64,000 nucleotides of DNA from NCBI GenBank assembly GCA_039111475.1, contig JBCCIP010000030.1, positions 1 to 64,000 of the forward strand. The letters are read 5' to 3'. The notes under the pieces are model-generated. The model had not been told where the DNA came from and did no database searches. It saw nothing but the letters and a program-made list of their open reading frames with translations. The DNA comes from JAUIET01 sp039111475. GTDB lineage: Bacteria > Pseudomonadota > Gammaproteobacteria > Pseudomonadales > JAUIET01. This document shows, piece after piece, positions 15,865 to 23,795 of this stretch. The stretch's first letter is position 1. Each line of letters opens with the position of its first letter. Made by a program: the position numbers and the translations under genes.

Positions 15865-15888
15865 CGGTACTAGAAGCGGCTTTTCGAA
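15865..15888 (+). repeat. Short intergenic repeat, family 2
   Basis: CGGTACTAGAAGCGGCTTTT followed by CGAA, directly after the SET gene stop. Confidence 0.4.
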
Positions 15889-15962
15889 TTTGAACTCGCT
15901 AGACTAGAATGCCCTTCGTCGACTAGGTGCCAGATAAAGAACCTTTCCTGATGAATTAATAA

Positions 15963-16619
15963 CTATAACGAAGAAAGACTAATGACTATAGTGTTTGGTA
16001 ATTCGCCCCAACTGTCAAAAACCAAACTTTCGTCTCTTTGAAGCCATGTCGCATTCCAACCACAAGCCTGCGCGCCAGCGATGTCAAATGCATTGCTAGA
16101 TACCAGTCGAGTTCGACTCGGTTGAGTGTTCGTCAGTTTGTTGAAGTGCTTATAGACTCTCGCGTCTGGTTTAAAGCTGGCAACATCATCAACACTCACT
16201 ATGCCATCAAGCAGATCAGTTAGGCCGGCATGATCCAGCAAGCTTTGCAAATCTCGCGGGTGACCATTAGAGAAGGCATATAAGGCGCGACCTTCGACGC
16301 GCAGTTTCGTGAGAGCATCTGGTACATCGTCGTATGCAGATAGCCGAGTGTAATCATCGAGCAAGTGCTCCTGGACTTTATTGGATAACTCTGTCTCTAG
16401 CAATTTGTTGGTATAACCCAGAGCATCACGGGTCACGACCGAAAAATCCTCGTATGCCCCCATGAGACCCCGACGAAAACTGTACTCGAGTTGCTTAGAT
16501 CGCCAAATTTGAGAAAAACGGATAGCGCGATCGCCTAGGTATCCTTCCAAGCGAACCACAATCGCATGTGGGTCGATGAGGGTGCCATAGACGTCAAATG
16601 CTAGCGTTTCGCTGCTCAC
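15963..16619 (-). CDS. Haloacid dehalogenase, type II (HAD superfamily)
   Basis: 218 residues. LAFDVYGTLIDPHA holds the Asp nucleophile; YAFSNGHPRDLQSLLDHAGL is motif II (Ser/Asn); SFKPDARVY carries the motif III lysine; LVSSNAFDIAGAQACGWNATWLQR is motif IV, in the SSNxFD form special to L-2-haloacid dehalogenases. The expected reaction is hydrolytic removal of halide from 2-haloalkanoic acids, in the cytosol. It starts at GTG 16619, overlapping the TGA of the TetR gene before it by 4 bases, so the two are coupled. Confidence 0.88.
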   Translation of the reverse strand: MSSETLAFDVYGTLIDPHAIVVRLEGYLGDRAIRFSQIWRSKQLEYSFRRGLMGAYEDFSVVTRDALGYTNKLLETELSNKVQEHLLDDYTRLSAYDDVPDALTKLRVEGRALYAFSNGHPRDLQSLLDHAGLTDLLDGIVSVDDVASFKPDARVYKHFNKLTNTQPSRTRLVSSNAFDIAGAQACGWNATWLQRDESLVFDSWGELPNTIVISLSSL

Positions 16620-17221
16620 TTTGTATGTCCAATACGCATAGCTTCATACGCCTGGGCTCTATCTTCAGCAGATTGTGCAAGCTCTTCGGTATTGAACCGT
16701 CTGTGCGCTTCAATTCTTAACGCCGTCACATCTGATTGATAGCGCCTGGCAAGGCGTTTTGAATCAGCCGTAGCTGGGAGTTCGCCCAGTGCGATTGCTT
16801 TTCCGAACGCCTTAGCCATTTCTGCTTCCATCAAATCCAGGTACTTTCTCGCTCTGTTGGCAATAGCTCGTTCATTGTTTGTTGCATTCAGAATGGTTTT
16901 GATCAACATGCATGCATGGCATGCGGCATTGGTTTGGTTGGTCATGCCAAGCGAGCGAAGATTGTCAGCTAATGCATCCAATGGAGAGGCAGCTTCAATT
17001 ACTCCCGCAATAAATTCTTCTCTATTCTTAAAAAAGTATCGTTCAAGGGTGATGCAAAACAGCTTTTCCTTGCTCTGAAACGCCGCATAAATACTGCCTG
17101 GTTTCATTTGCAATGCCGTTTGGAGGTCGCTCATAGAGGTTGCGTGATACCCCTTTTTCCAGAAAAGAAGCTGTGCCGTATCTATGGCGATCTCGCGGTT
17201 ATAGGGTTGGGCTCTAGCCAT
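16616..17221 (-). CDS. TetR-family transcriptional regulator
   Basis: 201 residues. AIDTAQLLFWKKGYHATSMSDLQTALQMKPGSIYAAFQSKEKLF is the DNA-binding part, the KPGSIYAAFQSKE form being shared with the AcrR/NemR-like group. The C-terminal segment CHACMLIKTILNATN has two cysteines that could sense electrophiles (inference). It leads a two-gene unit with the haloacid dehalogenase and is divergent from the gene at 17340. Two near-palindromes lie in the shared promoter. Confidence 0.9.
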   Translation of the reverse strand: MARAQPYNREIAIDTAQLLFWKKGYHATSMSDLQTALQMKPGSIYAAFQSKEKLFCITLERYFFKNREEFIAGVIEAASPLDALADNLRSLGMTNQTNAACHACMLIKTILNATNNERAIANRARKYLDLMEAEMAKAFGKAIALGELPATADSKRLARRYQSDVTALRIEAHRRFNTEELAQSAEDRAQAYEAMRIGHTK

Positions 17222-17284
17222 CTTCGAATTCGAATTAACTCAGTACTTCTAATTTGATGCTTGACACACATAGTAACACAGTGT

Positions 17285-17322
17285 TTGAATGATCGCTCAA
17301 ACGATATTGAGTGAACGTTCAA
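17285..17322. promoter_or_regulatory. Twin TetR-type operators
   Basis: TTGAATGATCGCTCAA (17285-17300) and TTGAGTGAACGTTCAA (17307-17322) fit one pattern, TTGARTGAWCGYTCAA, with centres 22 bases apart (two helical turns). They lie between the TetR gene and the small exported protein gene. Confidence 0.65.
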
Positions 17323-17339
17323 TCAAACATGAGAATGAT

Positions 17340-17645
17340 ATGAAGACAGTAAATAATATAGCCCTATTTGTTTTTGTATTGCTTAGTTCAACTACTGCCC
17401 ATGCAGCACTAAGCAAACAAGAATTACTGGGCTCTGCCTATCTAATGTGCGCGGAGGCCGCGATCAAGCGATACGGTGTAGAAGCTGGAGCAGTGCAGAT
17501 GGTCGAAAATAAGGGGCCTGAGTACAAAGTTAGTCTGCGCGGTGTCCATTTGGTACTGGATCTCGGAGGTCGTAACGGCGAGCGATCATGCATCGTTAAG
17601 AAGTCCGGTAAAGTCTCGTTCGCGCGCAATACAAACATTCGTTAA
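17340..17645 (+). CDS. Small exported protein of unknown function
   Basis: 101 residues with a signal peptide (NNIALFVFVLLSSTTAHA) and a mature domain of about 80 residues. Two cysteines (LMCAEAA and RSCIVKK) could form a disulfide in the periplasm. I do not recognise the family. It is the first gene after the twin operators and probably shares a transcript with the genes at 17658-19228. Confidence 0.65.
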   Translation: MKTVNNIALFVFVLLSSTTAHAALSKQELLGSAYLMCAEAAIKRYGVEAGAVQMVENKGPEYKVSLRGVHLVLDLGGRNGERSCIVKKSGKVSFARNTNIR

Positions 17646-17657
17646 AAGGTACTTGAG

Positions 17658-18038
17658 ATGGTTACCTTTTCGCTAAATACGGCAGAGGCGGCGCCTTCAG
17701 GTAGCAGCAACCCGCTAGCGGAGGCAGAGGAGTCGATCGGGTTCATACCCAAGCTTGACGCAACGCTGGCTGCGGCACCAGGGCATCTCGCAAGTTATAA
17801 GTTTTTCCATGAGCGGTTTTCGAGATCCGACATTTCTGCAAATGAATTTAGTGAAGTGTGGCAAGAGATCAATGTTGTTCTTAACCGCGGGATTGTCGGC
17901 GAAGTAGATTTTCAGGCGTTTATAGACTCGGGATTTACCAAGCGGAACATTCTCGAAACTATTCTGGGCTTAGATCAAAAGATAATGTCCAACTATACAA
18001 ATCACTTGGTTGAGACGCCAGTCAATCCAACATTTTAG
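17658..18038 (+). CDS. AhpD/CMD-like protein lacking the catalytic segment
   Basis: 126 residues. The front, AEESIGFIPKLDATLAAAPGHLASYKFFHERFSRSDISANEFSEVWQEIN, matches the start of AhpD-like enzymes (about 180-190 residues). The back, VDFQAFIDSGFTKRNILETILGLDQKIMSNYTNHLVETPV, matches their end. In between, where the family has a C-x-x-C-x-x-x-H active site and the next helices, only VVLNRGIVGE remains. About 55-60 residues therefore seem to have been lost in frame. The chain has no cysteine at all. Either it is a non-catalytic relic or a binding partner of a full-length homologue. Confidence 0.7.
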   Translation: MVTFSLNTAEAAPSGSSNPLAEAEESIGFIPKLDATLAAAPGHLASYKFFHERFSRSDISANEFSEVWQEINVVLNRGIVGEVDFQAFIDSGFTKRNILETILGLDQKIMSNYTNHLVETPVNPTF

Positions 18039-18075
18039 AAATTCGCCTGGATAAGGAAAGGTAGCTAAGTAGGCC

Positions 18076-18771
18076 ATGAATAGTATCGACAATCAGACCA
18101 TCAGCAAATACGCTGGCATGGCGCTTATTTTAAGCGCGGTGTTGAATATGACACGCGTGGTCCCTATGTTCATGTCAGACGGGGTTTCCATGGAGAATTT
18201 TCCACCGCACAGTGTTGGTGATCTCGTTTTCTACACCGGCCTATACGGATGGTTCGTGTCCCACATCATGGGAATAATCTCTGTGCCTGCAATGGTCTTT
18301 GGTTTGATCGTTTTCTGGCGCCGCGCCGCGCACTCAGGCTGGTCGTTAGCCGCGTTGGTTGGCTACTCAATTGGCATGGGCTTGTATTTGTTTGGTCTCA
18401 TCAGCGATGGTTTATTGTTGCCTCGTCTGATTTCGTCCTGGTCCTCAGAGCTTGCGAGTGGCGACACAACCGCAGAATCGTTTGTCTATCTGACTCATTC
18501 ATTTGCAACAACTTTTGCGGGTTTCAGTGCTGTCGTGATGCTGACGAGTACCGCATTTCTGGGCTTGAGTGTGCTTAAGGACTTTAACAGATCATTACTG
18601 GGTTATTTTGGTATTGCTGTCGGCATTGTGAGTTCTATTGGTTTTATCACTGGCTTCCTCAACCTAATAATTACTGACGGGATAGGCCGCGTAGGCCCAC
18701 TCACGCTGCTGATGTTCATGTACATCATCGTAATTGGTTTGTTGCTAAAGCACTCCGAAAACAACGTTTAG
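18076..18771 (+). CDS. Six-helix membrane protein (DUF4386-like)
   Basis: 231 residues with about six hydrophobic helices: YAGMALILSAVLNMTRVVPMF, GLYGWFVSHIMGIISVPAMVFGLIVF, LAALVGYSIGMGLYLFGLI, FATTFAGFSAVVMLTSTAFLGLSVL, LLGYFGIAVGIVSSIGFITGF and GPLTLLMFMYIIVIGLLL. The layout resembles DUF4386-type inner-membrane proteins, which have no known role. No good ribosome site is visible before ATG 18076 (AAGGAAAGG lies further up at about 20 bases). Confidence 0.65.
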   Translation: MNSIDNQTISKYAGMALILSAVLNMTRVVPMFMSDGVSMENFPPHSVGDLVFYTGLYGWFVSHIMGIISVPAMVFGLIVFWRRAAHSGWSLAALVGYSIGMGLYLFGLISDGLLLPRLISSWSSELASGDTTAESFVYLTHSFATTFAGFSAVVMLTSTAFLGLSVLKDFNRSLLGYFGIAVGIVSSIGFITGFLNLIITDGIGRVGPLTLLMFMYIIVIGLLLKHSENNV

Positions 18772-18805
18772 TTCAGCCATGATTCGTCCACAGGAGACCA
18801 AAGGT

Positions 18806-19228
18806 ATGAAAGTAGAACAGTTGAGACCGTCTGCCACTTCAGAAATTGCAAACTCTTTTCTCGCGCTCCCCAAATGGGTAATAGCCTGGCTTTTGATCAT
18901 TCTTGGGCCAGTAAACATGGCGTCGTTTTTCTTCCTTGATGAGCCAGGGGGCGTGATGATAGCCGCTCTTGTTTTAGCTGGCATTACATTAAGTCTCGCG
19001 CCCGTCTTCTTTGAGCGCGGTTTTTCGAAGTTAACAGCGTTAGGGCATTTGGTTCCCTGGACAATACTGATTTACATCATCGTTTTTCATAGGCCGGAAG
19101 CGGAAGGTATCTACGACAAGTACCTGACCATATTAGCTGTCGTAAACACTGTTTCTCTCAGTTTCGATTACATTGACTCATACAAATGGCTGAAGGGGGA
19201 AAGACTGGTTCTGCGGGCTGAAAAGTAA
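18806..19228 (+). CDS. Small inner-membrane protein
   Basis: 140 residues, about four hydrophobic segments (WVIAWLLIILGPVNMASFFFL, GGVMIAALVLAGITLSLAPVFF, ALGHLVPWTILIYIIVFHR, YLTILAVVNTVSLSFDYID). AGGAG lies 9 bases before ATG 18806, which favours it over an ATG at 18779. It follows another membrane protein gene by 34 bases. I do not recognise a named family. Confidence 0.65.
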   Translation: MKVEQLRPSATSEIANSFLALPKWVIAWLLIILGPVNMASFFFLDEPGGVMIAALVLAGITLSLAPVFFERGFSKLTALGHLVPWTILIYIIVFHRPEAEGIYDKYLTILAVVNTVSLSFDYIDSYKWLKGERLVLRAEK

Positions 19229-19460
19229 CTTGCATTCGAAACAAGGTGGCGTTGGCCAATGGCTGGCTGATGCACCTTGCAGTGCTTGGTCTGGAAGATT
19301 GGGTTTTCGGCGGCTTCGCAAGTTTGACTACGAATCAATACCCATACCCGGTGTCACTAGTCTTAGTAGGCTACGTTGGTATTTCCAACTACACTCTCCT
19401 TAATACCCAATATTCTGCATCTATACTCATCGCCGCTCTTCAAGAGCGATCGAGAATATT

Positions 19461-19961
19461 ATGAATAATGAAACCCGACTGCTGCGTAAATCCTTAAGGT
19501 ATGTAAAGAACTACGTCGCAGAAAATAGATACTATTTCGAGTTTCTTATTGTTTGTTTTTTTGTCTGCATCGGGTCATTGATGCACGGATATGCACTGTT
19601 GACTGATTGGCCAATATCAGAATCGCAATCTGGTCGTGTATTTGCCATGGAGGCACTGTTGGGCGTTGTCCTGATGATAGCATCGGTTGTCCGCGTCATA
19701 GGGTTCTTTGTCTTTTCACTCGATGCGGTAGATTTTTGGGGGTTGTTGGGTTTTCTGAGAAAACCGGAATTCTACTTTAGTACGACATGTTTAATGGCTA
19801 TCAACTTATTGGGTGCGTATGTCCATCTCTACTCAGTTTTCTTGGATGCTGATTTTGGAATAGCATTTTCCGTCCAGTTTGTATTCGGTGTTTTGTTGGC
19901 GGGAGCAGCACTGGATGCCATGATCCAATGCTATAGAGAGGATTTTCTGTCGGATGACTGA
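19461..19961 (+). CDS. Membrane protein of unknown function
   Basis: 166 residues with four predicted membrane helices (YFEFLIVCFFVCIGSLMHGYALL, AMEALLGVVLMIASVVRVIGFFVFSL, FSTTCLMAINLLGAYVHLYSVFL, FSVQFVFGVLLAGAALDAMI). The ends are charged and probably cytoplasmic. No family recognised. The next gene, 60 bases on, also encodes a membrane-anchored protein. Confidence 0.6.
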   Translation: MNNETRLLRKSLRYVKNYVAENRYYFEFLIVCFFVCIGSLMHGYALLTDWPISESQSGRVFAMEALLGVVLMIASVVRVIGFFVFSLDAVDFWGLLGFLRKPEFYFSTTCLMAINLLGAYVHLYSVFLDADFGIAFSVQFVFGVLLAGAALDAMIQCYREDFLSDD

Positions 19962-20021
19962 TTGTCTATTTATTTCTCCCAATCAACTTGCAATTAGCGG
20001 CGACGTTCCGAGAATCAGCCT

Positions 20022-20465
20022 ATGAATAGATACCAATATACCTCTATATCTTTTTTTCTCGCAATAGTGAGCTTGGCTGTCATTTTCGTATTGTCCGTGA
20101 CTTTTGTTGGGCCCAAAGAGCCAATTGATTCTTCGGGTAAAGACGAAAGAAACTCGCAACCGTCATACATCGTTTATGATGAATCGACTCAATTGGACAT
20201 CACAAGCCCAGAACTTTCAAAGATGGTACCAAGTTCCGATCGATACGAATCCTGGCTCAGACATTTATCGGCTATGTGCGGAATAAATCGCGCTTGTCAA
20301 AAGGCGGTTAAAGAGCATCTCCCAGCGTGTGTTGATTCCGCACCTCGTTTCGACAAGGCGTCAAAGTTAAATCACTTAATCGAATGCGTGTCGGATCGCG
20401 GAAAATTCCCGCGCAGTCGCTTACTTAAAGGGTGGGTGGGTGCGAGTAAGGCAAAAGAGCGCTAA
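20022..20465 (+). CDS. Single-span anchored protein of unknown function
   Basis: 147 residues. One N-terminal membrane helix (ISFFLAIVSLAVIFVLSVTFV), a short polar linker, then a domain with four cysteines (AMCGINRACQKAVKEHLPACVDSA and IECVSD). Those spacings suggest two disulfides in the periplasm. Family not recognised; the basic tail (RSRLLKGWVGASKAKER) is unusual for an exported domain. Confidence 0.55.
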   Translation: MNRYQYTSISFFLAIVSLAVIFVLSVTFVGPKEPIDSSGKDERNSQPSYIVYDESTQLDITSPELSKMVPSSDRYESWLRHLSAMCGINRACQKAVKEHLPACVDSAPRFDKASKLNHLIECVSDRGKFPRSRLLKGWVGASKAKER

Positions 20466-20802
20466 GTGCTGATCGAGTTTCTGTAATATTTGATTCCCGG
20501 TTGCCTCGGTGAGTCAGAAGCTGCAATAGACCGAACCATAGCTAAGACACTGCGATTGGCGTCGCGGAACTAAAAAAAGCGGCCACACCATGTCTATAAA
20601 TCAATCACTAAGTGATAACAAGGATTACTATCCAGATACATAAATTGAACTTCCGCTTTTAGGCAATTTTGCTATCTCGGCCCGGTACCAAAAGCGGCAC
20701 TTCAACTCATGGTTACTGATTGGGTGTTGTTAACCAATAATGGACCTTCACTTTACGGCCGCCACATCTAATGCAAGTCATCTGTTTGCTGGGCCAGTCG
20801 CA
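20466..20802. other. Gap without a supported gene; family 2 repeat
   Basis: Holds CGGTACCAAAAGCGGCACTT at 20683-20702 (family 2) and a fragment resembling the left end of family 1 (CCGCTTTTAGGCA near 20654). No start signals or protein-like frames seen. Confidence 0.45.
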
Positions 20803-21717
20803 TTACTCTATTGAGACAGCGCCTGAGAACTCTGCTCGGAGAAATTCTTGAAGCGCTTCGACCGGCGCAGAAAACCCACTTCTTCGAGCCATTATAAGGC
20901 TGAGATTCGCTCGACCTGCATGCCACTGTGGCAGTATTTTGATGAGCTCCCCTGATGCCAACTCATCGCGGCAAGTATATGCGGGTAGAGCGACGATGCC
21001 CAGGCCTTTACTCGCCGCTTTTTTTAAGGTGGTCATATCTTCACTCTTCAAGCGAGGTGTAATTTGAATATTTTCTTTCGTTCCCGTTTTGTGCTCTAGC
21101 TGCCAGCGGTCACCGGGTGATTGCCATCCGAGAGCGAGTGTTTGTTGGATTGAGAGATCGGCCGGGGTTTCGATCGGTTTTACGTTGGCCAAGTAGCTTT
21201 GCGATGTAAACAAATTCCACTCCACCACCGCGAGGCGTCTTTGCACTAAATTAGAATCTGGCAGCGGACCTGTGTGACCGCGGATCGACATATCAACACC
21301 CGAGGCAATGAGGTCAATCTTCTGGTTGGTCACTTGCTGCAACACCGAGACCAGAGGATTGTCCGCCATAAAGCGTGCGATAAGCTCCTTCAGCGCGAAT
21401 TGCGCGACACCTACCGAACAGCTCAGGGTAACGTTCCCTTGCAGCGTGTTTTTCCTGCGTTTCAACTCAGTTTCGGCGAGCTCTACTTCGTCGATCACAG
21501 CGCGAGCGTGCTGGTAGAAAACGTCTCCTAGCTCGGTGAGCTTGGACTGGCGAGTTGTTCGCTGGATAAGTATTGCATCCAAGCGCACCTCAAGCTGAGC
21601 GATGTGTCTGCTCAACCGTGACTTGGGAATTCCAAGGGATTTGGACGCACCAGTGAATCCGCCTTTCTCTACTACATGCACAAAGTAGAAATAGTCGTTT
21701 AAGTCGACGAAATTCAT
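20803..21717 (-). CDS. LysR-family transcriptional regulator of the pirin/quinone-stress operon
   Basis: 304 residues. FVDLNDYFYFVHVVEKGGFTGASKSLGIPKSRLSRHIAQLEVRLDAILIQRTTRQSKLTELG is the winged helix. The effector domain has IRGHTGPLPDSNLVQRRLA and KKAASKGLGIVALPAYTCRDEL. Close in type to the LysR regulators found next to pirin and YcaC genes in Pseudomonas and relatives. It is divergent from the seven-gene operon beginning at 21837, 119 bases away, and is its likely activator. Confidence 0.92.
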   Translation of the reverse strand: MNFVDLNDYFYFVHVVEKGGFTGASKSLGIPKSRLSRHIAQLEVRLDAILIQRTTRQSKLTELGDVFYQHARAVIDEVELAETELKRRKNTLQGNVTLSCSVGVAQFALKELIARFMADNPLVSVLQQVTNQKIDLIASGVDMSIRGHTGPLPDSNLVQRRLAVVEWNLFTSQSYLANVKPIETPADLSIQQTLALGWQSPGDRWQLEHKTGTKENIQITPRLKSEDMTTLKKAASKGLGIVALPAYTCRDELASGELIKILPQWHAGRANLSLIMARRSGFSAPVEALQEFLRAEFSGAVSIE

Positions 21718-21836
21718 GGCACTGCTCTCATTGTTCTATTTTCGAGATTATAAGTTCCAATTCTGACTATTTTCAAACCTATTGTTCCGAATATATGCTT
21801 ATCGAAACTCTTAGGAAATATGACTAGGCAGACAAA

Positions 21837-22742
21837 ATGAACGCAATCAATAAGGCAGTTGGCTGTTCTCAAAGTATCGCACGCGAAGAAGCCGCTTTGG
21901 TATCAGAGCCACTCACTGGCGCCAAACTAACCATTGGAACGGGTTTCAAGGCCCGTAGCTTTAAAGCCAAGGACATAGGCGAGGCCATGGATCCACTGGT
22001 GATGGTTGATCACTATGTGATGACAGAACCCACCTTTGGCGCACACCCACACGCAGGGATGTCTGCTGTGTCACTGCTGTTCGAAAACAGCGAGGGTCTT
22101 TTTCACAATCGAGACTCACTGGGTAACGATTTTGATCTGCAGCCCGGTGATCTGTACTGGCTAAAAGCCGGAAGTGGTGCAATTCATGACGAATCCCCCA
22201 GGGCAAACACACGCACTCACGCTTTGCAGGTGTTCGTCAACGTGCCACAGGCTCAGCGCTTTGAGGCTCCCAATTCTCTCCTCGTGAGAGCAGCAGACAT
22301 GCCTGTGCTTCGCACCGCAGAACATTGGGTGAAGGTTGCATTAGGCGAAACGAACAATGTTCGCGGCGCAGTATCACCGTCGATACCGATGACCGTATTG
22401 GATGGCACAATTTACGCAGGCGGCCATTTCGCACATCAATCTGGCGTTAATCAAGGCGTATGGATTCACGCAGTGCAAGGAAGCCTGGACATCGTCATTG
22501 ACAAACGGGTGAGCTCCATCACAACAGGCCAGGCGCTTGCCATAGGTACTGATAGAGGCGCTGAAATCACCATCAGAAACCCTCTTAGTAAACCGGCCCA
22601 CTTCGCCTTGTTCGATGGCGCAAAGATCAATGAGCACTTTATTCACGACGGGCCTTTCGTTATGGGTTCGGCTCAGCAAATCACTGACATTAACGCGGCT
22701 TACAAAGCCGGTCAGTTGGGCGGCATCCCCAACAACCACTAA
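21837..22742 (+). CDS. Pirin family protein
   Basis: 301 residues, bicupin. The N-terminal cupin shows the metal-binding set of pirins: FGAHPHAGMSAVSLLFENSEGLFHNRDSLGN, followed by GDLYWLKAGSGAIHDE. The C-terminal half has GVWIHAVQGSLDI and HFALFDG. Bacterial pirins are iron proteins; some cleave quercetin-like flavonols and others bind enzymes. It opens a rightward operon of seven genes, all with strong ribosome sites. Confidence 0.9.
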   Translation: MNAINKAVGCSQSIAREEAALVSEPLTGAKLTIGTGFKARSFKAKDIGEAMDPLVMVDHYVMTEPTFGAHPHAGMSAVSLLFENSEGLFHNRDSLGNDFDLQPGDLYWLKAGSGAIHDESPRANTRTHALQVFVNVPQAQRFEAPNSLLVRAADMPVLRTAEHWVKVALGETNNVRGAVSPSIPMTVLDGTIYAGGHFAHQSGVNQGVWIHAVQGSLDIVIDKRVSSITTGQALAIGTDRGAEITIRNPLSKPAHFALFDGAKINEHFIHDGPFVMGSAQQITDINAAYKAGQLGGIPNNH

Positions 22743-22773
22743 ACAAAACCAACATTAACCAAAGGAAACCACT

Positions 22774-23406
22774 ATGAACACCTATTTTCACAATCCGGAA
22801 CCACTGAGCGCTGACAATGCGGCGCTGGTTTTTGTCGATAACCAGGTCGGTCTTATGACTGGCATTCGCGACTACTCAATCGCCCAGCTCAAGCACAACA
22901 TAGTTGGCCTGGCCAAAGCGGCGAGTGCCCTCGGCCTGCCTATCGTTACGACTACCACGTCCTCGGAAACGCTGTGGGGCCCGGCTATACCGGAATTGCA
23001 AGCCGCACTCCCTGGCCAGAGTTTCATTGATCGAACAACGGTTAATGCTTGGGACGACCCGCGTGTGGAAGCCGCGATCAGAGCGACCGGTCGGAACAAA
23101 TTAATCTTTGCAGGTCTTTCACTAGAAGTCTGTGCGGCGTTTCCAGCAATGCGCGCTGTGCGGGAAGGCTTTGACGCTTATGTTGCCGTGGACGCCTGTG
23201 GAACATTTGACGCCACTAAGCGGGAAACTGGCCTGGTCAGGCTGATACAAAGTGGTGTTGTTGCAGCAGACGCCGCCAGCCTGATGATTGAAATTCTTGG
23301 CGATAACGCATCACCCAAGGCGGAACAGGTTTACACAGCACTTGGCATGGACTGGTCAATTCTAGTCGGTCAAGTTCGTGCGAGCGCAGCGATGCAAATA
23401 GCCTGA
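22774..23406 (+). CDS. Isochorismatase-family hydrolase, YcaC-like
   Basis: 210 residues. The cysteine-hydrolase triad is partly visible: Asp22 (ALVFVDNQVGL) and Cys120 (LSLEVCAAFPAM), with the middle basic residue in FIDRTTVNAWDD as Arg rather than Lys. ETLWGPAIPELQAALPG and DACGTFDATKRETGL match YcaC closely. YcaC-type enzymes form octamers and act on an amide or related bond; the natural substrate is unknown. AAAGGAAACCACT precedes the ATG. Confidence 0.88.
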   Translation: MNTYFHNPEPLSADNAALVFVDNQVGLMTGIRDYSIAQLKHNIVGLAKAASALGLPIVTTTTSSETLWGPAIPELQAALPGQSFIDRTTVNAWDDPRVEAAIRATGRNKLIFAGLSLEVCAAFPAMRAVREGFDAYVAVDACGTFDATKRETGLVRLIQSGVVAADAASLMIEILGDNASPKAEQVYTALGMDWSILVGQVRASAAMQIA

Positions 23407-23461
23407 TCCGAATGTTCGATTCCTATCACTCACCAACGGTATGACAACTTAGGAGAATCCA

Positions 23462-23737
23462 ATGCGCATCACCAGGGGTAAATCTGCCCGACCTTGCTTA
23501 CAGCCGAGACGCTACAAACAGGCTATGTTGGCATTTGCCGGTTTGCTTGCCCCCGTCTATTTCGTGCCACCGATGCTGGCATCGGTGCTAAATGGCCCAC
23601 GTCTGCTGACTGTCAGTGCAGCGGTCGCAGGGATTGTAGTGTTGATGACCTACGTGATCATGCCGTTACTGACTCACCTCGCTGCCGACTGGCTGTTCGA
23701 TAAGCCCACAGGGAAATCGCAGGTCTCCAGAGAGTAA
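23462..23737 (+). CDS. Small two-helix membrane protein (detached ABM-type tail)
   Basis: 91 residues. Two hydrophobic helices (AMLAFAGLLAPVYFVPPMLASVL and LLTVSAAVAGIVVLMTYVIMPLLTHL) follow a basic N-terminus. The sequence PRRYKQAMLAFAGLLAP...TYVIMPLLTHLAADWLF resembles the C-terminal membrane tail fused to some antibiotic-biosynthesis-monooxygenase proteins, here without the monooxygenase domain. TAGGAGAATCCA precedes the ATG. It may anchor or assist a soluble partner in the operon (inference). Confidence 0.7.
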   Translation: MRITRGKSARPCLQPRRYKQAMLAFAGLLAPVYFVPPMLASVLNGPRLLTVSAAVAGIVVLMTYVIMPLLTHLAADWLFDKPTGKSQVSRE

Positions 23738-23795
23738 GAGTACATAACATTTTTTAACACAGTTCAATTTTCTAATACCGATTTGGAGCATTAAC

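Noticed and set aside
19246..19464. 72-codon frame starting with GTG between membrane-protein genes
   Set aside because: No ribosome site, and no membrane or domain pattern that fits the neighbours. It ends in the start of the next gene by chance.
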